DNA of 40,118 bases from assembly GCA_902537235.1 (NCBI GenBank), contig CACBAO010000016.1, positions 1 to 40,118 of the forward strand. The letters are read 5' to 3'. Each line of letters starts with the position of its first letter. Position 1 is the stretch's first letter. Both the position numbers and the translations under genes were made by a program. Of this stretch, positions 35,415 to 40,118 are shown piece after piece. The notes beneath the pieces are model-generated. The model was not told the origin of the DNA, searched no databases, and was given only the letters and a program-made list of their open reading frames with translations. The stretch comes from an uncultured Alphaproteobacteria bacterium (lineage in GTDB: Bacteria > Pseudomonadota > Alphaproteobacteria > Rhodobacterales > Rhodobacteraceae).

Positions 35415-36785
35415 TTATCTTATAGTTTCTTCTTTAGGTATTGTTTTTCTATTCCAAGCGCCAAGATATATCGCTCCAGATGTTATTAGTGCTTGAACAA
35501 GAAATGCAATAGATATGAGCGAAAAGTAATGATTAACGGAACCTGTAGTGTATCTTGAAACAATGATACTGCCTATTATAACGATTAATAAACGAATAAT
35601 TGCTGCTATAGCAGGCCAGAGAACTCTTCCTGCACCCTGAGATGCAAAATATAAACATAACCCACTAGCAAAAAAGATATAGAAAGGACCAACAATTTCT
35701 AAGTAAGTTTTGCATACTTCCTGAGCATTTTGGTCAGATGTAAATGCATTAGACCAAAAACTAGGGTAGAAATAGGCACCGAACCCTATTAAGCCAGCCG
35801 CCAAAGCACTATAAAGAGTAGCAACCCATCCAATGTTTAAAGCCCTCTTTAATTTATTAGCACCAATATTTATCCCTATTAAAGCAGTCGATGCTGCTCC
35901 AAAGCCAAAAACAATTGGAATAATAAGAAATTCCAAACGTGCCCCAACGCCATAGCCTGCAAGTGTCTGAACGCCAAAATTTGTCATGTACGCGGTTATG
36001 ACAACAACTGACCCCCAAGTGCAAAATGCATTTATTGACGCTAAAGATCCTAATTTAATTATTGAAATTATGCTATTAGGATTAAAAAACCGGATTGATA
36101 TCCTTAGCTTTAATGCGTTACTTTTGTGCATAAGCCAAAATAGCAAACAAAAGGCAGCAATCCCATTTCCTATAACAATGGAAAGTGATGATCCTGCAAT
36201 ACCCATGCTCTGTATAGGGCCTATGCCAAATATGAATATTGCTCCCAATATTATTTGAACCAATGACCCAATACCTAAGAAAAGTGAGGCAATGAACATG
36301 TTGCCTGTTGCTCTCACTACGCCAGCCATACCATTTGCAACCCAGATGGTAAATGACCCAGAGAAGAGAATGTTAGAGTATTTCAAAACTTCTTCTAAAA
36401 CTTCCTTGCTAGCCCCAAGGCTTATATAAATTACCTCACCGAATACTAAAAAAATAACGGCAAATAGTATACCTAAACCAAATGTAAATATTAGACCACT
36501 TAATGCAATCTCTTCCGCTGCCTGAACATTATTAGCGCCAAGTTTTTGAGCCACTAAACCAGTAATGGCACCACCTATTGTTCCAGCTGATAGCATTAAG
36601 AGCAAAAAGAGCATTGGAAAGCCCAAAGCCAAGCCGCCTAGGGGTATCACCCCGAGTTGTCCAATGTAAAAGCCTTCTATAATGAAAGTAATAATCCACA
36701 TAGACATTGTGAGCATATTAGGAATAGCTAGTTTAAGAACTATTGATCCAATATGCGCACTGAGTAATTCCGATTTGTTTATCAA
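35415..36785 (-). CDS. MATE family efflux transporter
   Basis: A 456-residue protein with about twelve membrane segments in two similar halves. The N-terminus (KLAIPNMLTMSMWIITFIIE) and the loop AQKLGANNVQAAEE are typical of NorM/MATE exporters. The second half repeats the pattern (FGFGAASTALIGINIGANKL). It probably exports cationic compounds using a sodium or proton gradient; the substrate is unknown. It heads the minus-strand run that continues with miaA and the pur genes, and is divergent from the class II aldolase gene across 121 AT-rich bases. Confidence 0.9.
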   Translation of the reverse strand: MINKSELLSAHIGSIVLKLAIPNMLTMSMWIITFIIEGFYIGQLGVIPLGGLALGFPMLFLLLMLSAGTIGGAITGLVAQKLGANNVQAAEEIALSGLIFTFGLGILFAVIFLVFGEVIYISLGASKEVLEEVLKYSNILFSGSFTIWVANGMAGVVRATGNMFIASLFLGIGSLVQIILGAIFIFGIGPIQSMGIAGSSLSIVIGNGIAAFCLLFWLMHKSNALKLRISIRFFNPNSIISIIKLGSLASINAFCTWGSVVVITAYMTNFGVQTLAGYGVGARLEFLIIPIVFGFGAASTALIGINIGANKLKRALNIGWVATLYSALAAGLIGFGAYFYPSFWSNAFTSDQNAQEVCKTYLEIVGPFYIFFASGLCLYFASQGAGRVLWPAIAAIIRLLIVIIGSIIVSRYTTGSVNHYFSLISIAFLVQALITSGAIYLGAWNRKTIPKEETIR

Positions 36786-36906
36786 TCTATATTCCTTGCA
36801 GTTATACTAATAAACGCAGAATGTGTTACAATTGATTTAATGATACTATAAATATAAACTCGAAAGATGTTACCTTTAATTAACTAATTTTTGGCTTGAA
36901 TATAAA

Positions 36907-37695
36907 GTGAAAATTGCATTTAAAAATTCATACCCAAAATGTCCAAAGGGAATGTCAGTGGATGAGTGGAAAGCTAGAGTTGACTTAGCTGCGATCTATA
37001 GGTTAACTGACTACTATGGTTGGACTAGCGTTGTGTATAACCATATAACCTTAAGAATCCCAAATACTGATACTTTTCTAATTAATCCCTTTGGCCTTAG
37101 ATACGACGAAATTAATGCATCGAATTTAATTAAGATTGATTTAGATGGAAATAAGTTAGACCCTAACGATTGGCCTATAAATCAGGCTGGATATAATATT
37201 CATTCTGCTATACATAAAGCAAGAAGTAAAGACCTACATTGTGTTATGCATACTCATGAACCAATGAGTCAAACAATTGCAGCGCTTAAAGAAAAGGTTA
37301 TACCTATGTTTCAAGAGGCTTGCCAATTATATGAAAGGGTAGGCTATCATGATTTTGAGGGTATAGTTCTGGACGCCTCGGAGAAAAAAAGACTTATTAC
37401 ATCTCTTGGTAAGTCAAATCATACATTAGTTTTAAGAAATCATGGCTTAATTACTGCTGGACCAAGCGCTAGTTGGGCGTTTATCAGGCACCAAGTGTTT
37501 ATTAGGAATGCCGAAATACAACTAAGAGCAATGAGTTCTGGTGGTAAGATTATAAAAATTCCAAAAAAAATTATGGTTCATACTAGAAAACAGTTCGAAG
37601 GTGGGGCAGCACAGGGAGGAGCCGAAGTGAGGCATCCTGAGTGGCCAGCTTATTGGAGATTGCTGGACAGGCTTGATCCAAGTTGGAAAAAATGA
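36907..37695 (+). CDS. Class II aldolase/adducin family protein
   Basis: A 262-residue protein of the class II aldolase fold. The metal-binding histidines are H115 and H117 (MHTHEP) and H179 (RNHGL). The N-terminal part (LAAIYRLTDYYGWTS, YNHITLRIP) is typical of the bacterial adducin-like branch, whose substrates are poorly known. The start is GTG at 36907; no clear ribosome site is visible and an ATG occurs only at codon 16, after conserved sequence begins. It converges on the HAD-like gene with a three-base gap. Confidence 0.88.
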   Translation: MKIAFKNSYPKCPKGMSVDEWKARVDLAAIYRLTDYYGWTSVVYNHITLRIPNTDTFLINPFGLRYDEINASNLIKIDLDGNKLDPNDWPINQAGYNIHSAIHKARSKDLHCVMHTHEPMSQTIAALKEKVIPMFQEACQLYERVGYHDFEGIVLDASEKKRLITSLGKSNHTLVLRNHGLITAGPSASWAFIRHQVFIRNAEIQLRAMSSGGKIIKIPKKIMVHTRKQFEGGAAQGGAEVRHPEWPAYWRLLDRLDPSWKK

Positions 37696-37698
37696 ATT

Positions 37699-38352
37699 CT
37701 AAATTTTAAATATTTCTTCCATTAGATTAAAGCTCGGCTTTACTTCCTTCGTGTAGTTTGAATATTCTCCAGGATATAGGATACTGTTGATGTCTGCCGC
37801 TATTGATGCCCCAAGATTTACTTGAGTATCTTCTATCGCGACGGCCTCGCATGGACTAACCCCAATTTTTTTGAGCGCGTTTCGATAAATTTCGGGATTT
37901 GGTTTTGGATGTAAGCAGTCCTTGGATGTAGTGATTATATCAAAGTCATTAAAGTTTACTTTATCTTCAAGTGCTTTAGATAACGACTTTATATTTGTCT
38001 CTGAAGTAGTTGTTATTAAACCAACTTTCAAATCGCTTGCTTTGCTATGGTGAAATACTTCAACAAACTCAATCCGTGATATATCTTCTTGCTCTATAAG
38101 TTCTGCATAAATCTCTTCTTTTAGATTGTGAATTTTATCAACCAAGTCTTCTGCTATGTCTGGTATTGTGAAATTTCTTATTCTATCTTTGCCGCCGGGG
38201 ACTTTAAGCATTTCGCAATAGTTTGCAACGTTCCAGTAACAGTCAATGTTTAATCTTTTAAAAGCTAAATTATAACTCCGTCTTTGTATCTCAGATGTTT
38301 CAGCAACTGTTCCAATAGACCCAAATAAGACTGCTTTTAAGTTTTTATTCAC
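37699..38352 (-). CDS. HAD superfamily (CbbY-like) protein lacking the catalytic aspartate
   Basis: A 217-residue HAD-fold protein with a CbbY-like cap. Motif I, normally D-x-D-G-T, is G11-S-I13-G-T15 (AVLFGSIGTVAET), so both the nucleophile and the acid/base aspartates are gone. Motif II (LITTTSETN), motif III (HPKPNPEIY) and motif IV (AIEDTQVNLGA) are kept, so the fold is intact. I remember the same G-S-I-G-T in Rhodobacterales homologues, which would make it a conserved non-hydrolytic subfamily. It lies 37 bases downstream of the RraA-like gene on the same strand. Confidence 0.88.
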   Translation of the reverse strand: MNKNLKAVLFGSIGTVAETSEIQRRSYNLAFKRLNIDCYWNVANYCEMLKVPGGKDRIRNFTIPDIAEDLVDKIHNLKEEIYAELIEQEDISRIEFVEVFHHSKASDLKVGLITTTSETNIKSLSKALEDKVNFNDFDIITTSKDCLHPKPNPEIYRNALKKIGVSPCEAVAIEDTQVNLGASIAADINSILYPGEYSNYTKEVKPSFNLMEEIFKI

Positions 38353-38389
38353 TCCATACCTCCACTAGATTTTGTACCCCTTAACATTT

Positions 38390-39085
38390 TTATTTGATAT
38401 CCCATGATGCCTGGAATGCCTTTTTTAATTTCTCAATATTAAAATCTTTTTGTCTAGCCGCCTCCAAAATTGGAACCTCTTTCTTTACAACAAGGTCTAA
38501 CGCATTAGGCAATGCATCCAAATACTTTTTCGGCACTGTCATAGCACCATGCTGATCAGCATGTATAAAGTCTCCAGGCTTTATTTCTAATCCCAATACA
38601 TTTACAGGTGTGTCTAACTCAGTGAGGTGTACAAAGGCGTGACTAGGCCCTATGCTTCCCGCGACAACTTGATACCCAGAATCCAGCATTCCTAAATCTC
38701 TTAGCAGTCCATTAGTAACAGTGCCTTTAATTTTCAATCCCTTATGTACAGCAACATTAAGCTCCCCCCAAAAAGCTCCAATACAGTTGGGAAAGTCCGT
38801 GTCTTCTATAACTACTACAGGGTTTTCTTCATTTTTGACGATGTATTCGTAATATTCCATACGGATATTGTTAATTTCTTTTTGAGATATGAGTGGGGGT
38901 GAAGAGGCACGTATTTTAGCCGTTTTTGCAAAACCAACAATGGGCTGGGTAGAATTTTGCGCTGTAACCATCGAGCTTTTAGTAAATCCTATAGCGGATC
39001 TGGTGCCTAATATAATATCCATAGCATTACACATTGTTGGCGTATCGTATTTAGAAGTTGTTTTAATAAGTTGATCAATATTCAT
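38390..39085 (-). CDS. RraA/HMG-aldolase-like protein
   Basis: A 231-residue protein of the RraA-like fold. The conserved GxxWGEL appears as AFWGELN at about 104-110 and the substrate-binding arginine and metal-binding aspartate as R129-D130 in NGLLRDLG. HADQHGAMTVP at about 175-185 is the family's C-terminal signature. Relatives include 4-hydroxy-4-methyl-2-oxoglutarate aldolase/oxaloacetate decarboxylase and other enzymes on 2-oxo acids. The usual V-D-G before the arginine is T-N-G here. It sits between the SnoaL-like gene (31-base gap) and the HAD-like gene. Confidence 0.88.
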   Translation of the reverse strand: MNIDQLIKTTSKYDTPTMCNAMDIILGTRSAIGFTKSSMVTAQNSTQPIVGFAKTAKIRASSPPLISQKEINNIRMEYYEYIVKNEENPVVVIEDTDFPNCIGAFWGELNVAVHKGLKIKGTVTNGLLRDLGMLDSGYQVVAGSIGPSHAFVHLTELDTPVNVLGLEIKPGDFIHADQHGAMTVPKKYLDALPNALDLVVKKEVPILEAARQKDFNIEKLKKAFQASWDIK

Positions 39086-39116
39086 TATCTATTCTTTACT
39101 CAATTTTCTGCTGCCA

Positions 39117-40118
39117 TCAAGGTGATATTTTCGTTGTCCTGTCCAATATGTCGATATCCTGCATCTTCCAAAAATAAAGAAGATCTATGAATACCCAGTT
39201 TTCCTTAAGCTTTTTTCCTTCTCTCCTGTAAATATCAATTACCCGCATATCGCCTCTTTTCCCTGTGGATGGCATCCCCATAAATCCTCCTGAATGGACC
39301 AACGAAAGATTTGGCCAACCAAAAAACCCTCCAAAAAATCCTTCTGTTATCCTACAAATATGCCCATTAAACTGGCGTTCCTTAAAACTTTCTCTGAATG
39401 GTCTGCAGTGTTGCTCGGCATATCTTTCTATTGTATACGTTGCTCCTATGCCTGATGGACCCCACCATAACATATCTTGGTGCCAGCTTTCTTTAAGCTC
39501 CTTAATTAATGAAACTTTATCAGTTGATTTCCAAACCTTTAGATCATCGATCATATCTTCAATAGCTTTTTTAGTTTTAATAGTTTCTGCCACATCTTGA
39601 TCGTCAAATAATAAACCATCATGTGATGACGGACCGGGCTGAACTAGGCTAGCCCCTGTTTGATAATGGAAAGGGTATACCCCTGCTTGAGACATAAAGT
39701 GAGGAATATCAAAAAACATTGCTGTTTCCACGATTTTATTTGAAACAATTTTGTTGAATTCTGCATATCGCAGAAAAGTCAGTTTTTTATTTGCTGATAT
39801 TTTTAGCCATGGTTTATCAAAGAGACCCATCAAGTGGCCCATTGACGCCACCCAAACACCTTCGTTACCCGAAATGGTATTGTTTCCTGCAAAAAAAATA
39901 TCCATTCTTCTTGTAAGGTTAGACAAACTGGATTTCAAAGGGTTCCAGAAAAGCTCACATACAGAACCGCAACCATTTATTTTATTAAAAGGATGAAAAC
40001 CACGCCATATAAGGTCTTTTGAACAATATTTCAAAAAAACTTTTTTCGTATCTTCAACATTGGACGTTTCTAGTACCTCGTAAAATTCACGCACTAAGTT
40101 TTTTTCAGCTAGAAAACT
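39117..40118 (-). CDS. Double NTF2/SnoaL-like protein (5' end outside the window)
   Basis: The reading frame is open to the right window edge. Nine further codons precede the first in-window start candidate (GTG 40094), so the true start probably lies beyond 40118. At least 333 residues are present. Two NTF2-like (SnoaL) halves are suggested by the repeated pattern of a helix, then D-x-x-W-W/R-G (CSKDLIWRGFHP in the first half, HQDMLWWGPSGIG in the second) and closing strands (MRVIDIYRREGKKLKENWVF). SnoaL-like proteins are cyclases, isomerases or hydrolases on small hydrophobic or sugar-like compounds; the function here is unknown. The group with RraA-like, HAD-like and aldolase genes suggests a catabolic locus. 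Confidence 0.75.
   Translation of the reverse strand, partial: SFLAEKNLVREFYEVLETSNVEDTKKVFLKYCSKDLIWRGFHPFNKINGCGSVCELFWNPLKSSLSNLTRRMDIFFAGNNTISGNEGVWVASMGHLMGLFDKPWLKISANKKLTFLRYAEFNKIVSNKIVETAMFFDIPHFMSQAGVYPFHYQTGASLVQPGPSSHDGLLFDDQDVAETIKTKKAIEDMIDDLKVWKSTDKVSLIKELKESWHQDMLWWGPSGIGATYTIERYAEQHCRPFRESFKERQFNGHICRITEGFFGGFFGWPNLSLVHSGGFMGMPSTGKRGDMRVIDIYRREGKKLKENWVFIDLLYFWKMQDIDILDRTTKISP

Noticed and set aside
36786-36906. RNA element or riboswitch between MATE and class II aldolase genes
   Set aside because: No recognisable guanidine or other riboswitch motif or stable hairpin with a T run was seen; treated as a plain divergent promoter region.

Overview
This is a gene-dense, low-G+C (about one third by eye) bacterial chromosome segment, almost certainly from a marine alphaproteobacterium. 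The adenylosuccinate lyase, the corrinoid carrier protein and the CbbY-like protein with a G-S-I-G-T motif look most like Rhodobacterales sequences I remember. A streamlined, low-G+C relative such as the HTCC2255/NAC11-7 type is my guess and is not proven by the sequence. I see no rRNA, tRNA, CRISPR array, insertion sequence or prophage gene, and no gene-free stretch longer than about 170 bases.

Layout. 1-6076 (+): the tail of an ABC ATPase, then HIT protein, SDR, EamA exporter, TfoX-N protein, LysE exporter, a class III cyclase fused to TolB-like and TPR regions, and glutathione-dependent formaldehyde dehydrogenase. 6077-6970 (-): a second EamA exporter. 7078-8692 (+): a photolyase-like protein of the bacterial (6-4)/FeS-BCP family overlapping a 42-codon DUF2256 zinc-finger gene. 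8721-9959 (-): a Bcr/CflA-type MFS exporter. 9993-15657 (+): an acyl-CoA operon of hotdog thioesterase, HSDL2-like SDR, single-chain biotin-dependent acyl-CoA carboxylase and an ACAD10/11- or LvaA-like kinase. 15671-17700 (-): SDR and lytic transglycosylase. 17871-22431 (+): an envelope lipid-export-like trio of MMPL/RND transporter, LolA-like periplasmic protein and outer-membrane barrel.

22424-28316 (-): a compact run of aldehyde dehydrogenase, dual-specificity phosphatase, DUF350 membrane protein, trypsin-like protease, dienelactone hydrolase and SLC13 permease. 28411-31380 (+): GST, RNase D, SufE and a lone corrinoid protein. 31415-36785 (-): MATE exporter, miaA, purB, purC, purS and purQ. 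36907-40118: class II aldolase (+) facing a minus-strand group of a HAD-like protein without its nucleophile, an RraA-like aldolase and a double NTF2/SnoaL-like protein cut by the window edge.

Most of the window is housekeeping or ordinary accessory metabolism. The items most worth a second look are the photolyase-like protein that lacks three of the four expected Fe-S cysteines and is coupled to DUF2256; purQ, which has no ATG, GTG or TTG start and seems to begin at ATA; the single-chain carboxylase operon with an orphan 4-hydroxyacyl-CoA-kinase-like gene; the lone corrinoid protein; the DUF350-protease-phosphatase operon; and the HAD pseudoenzyme.
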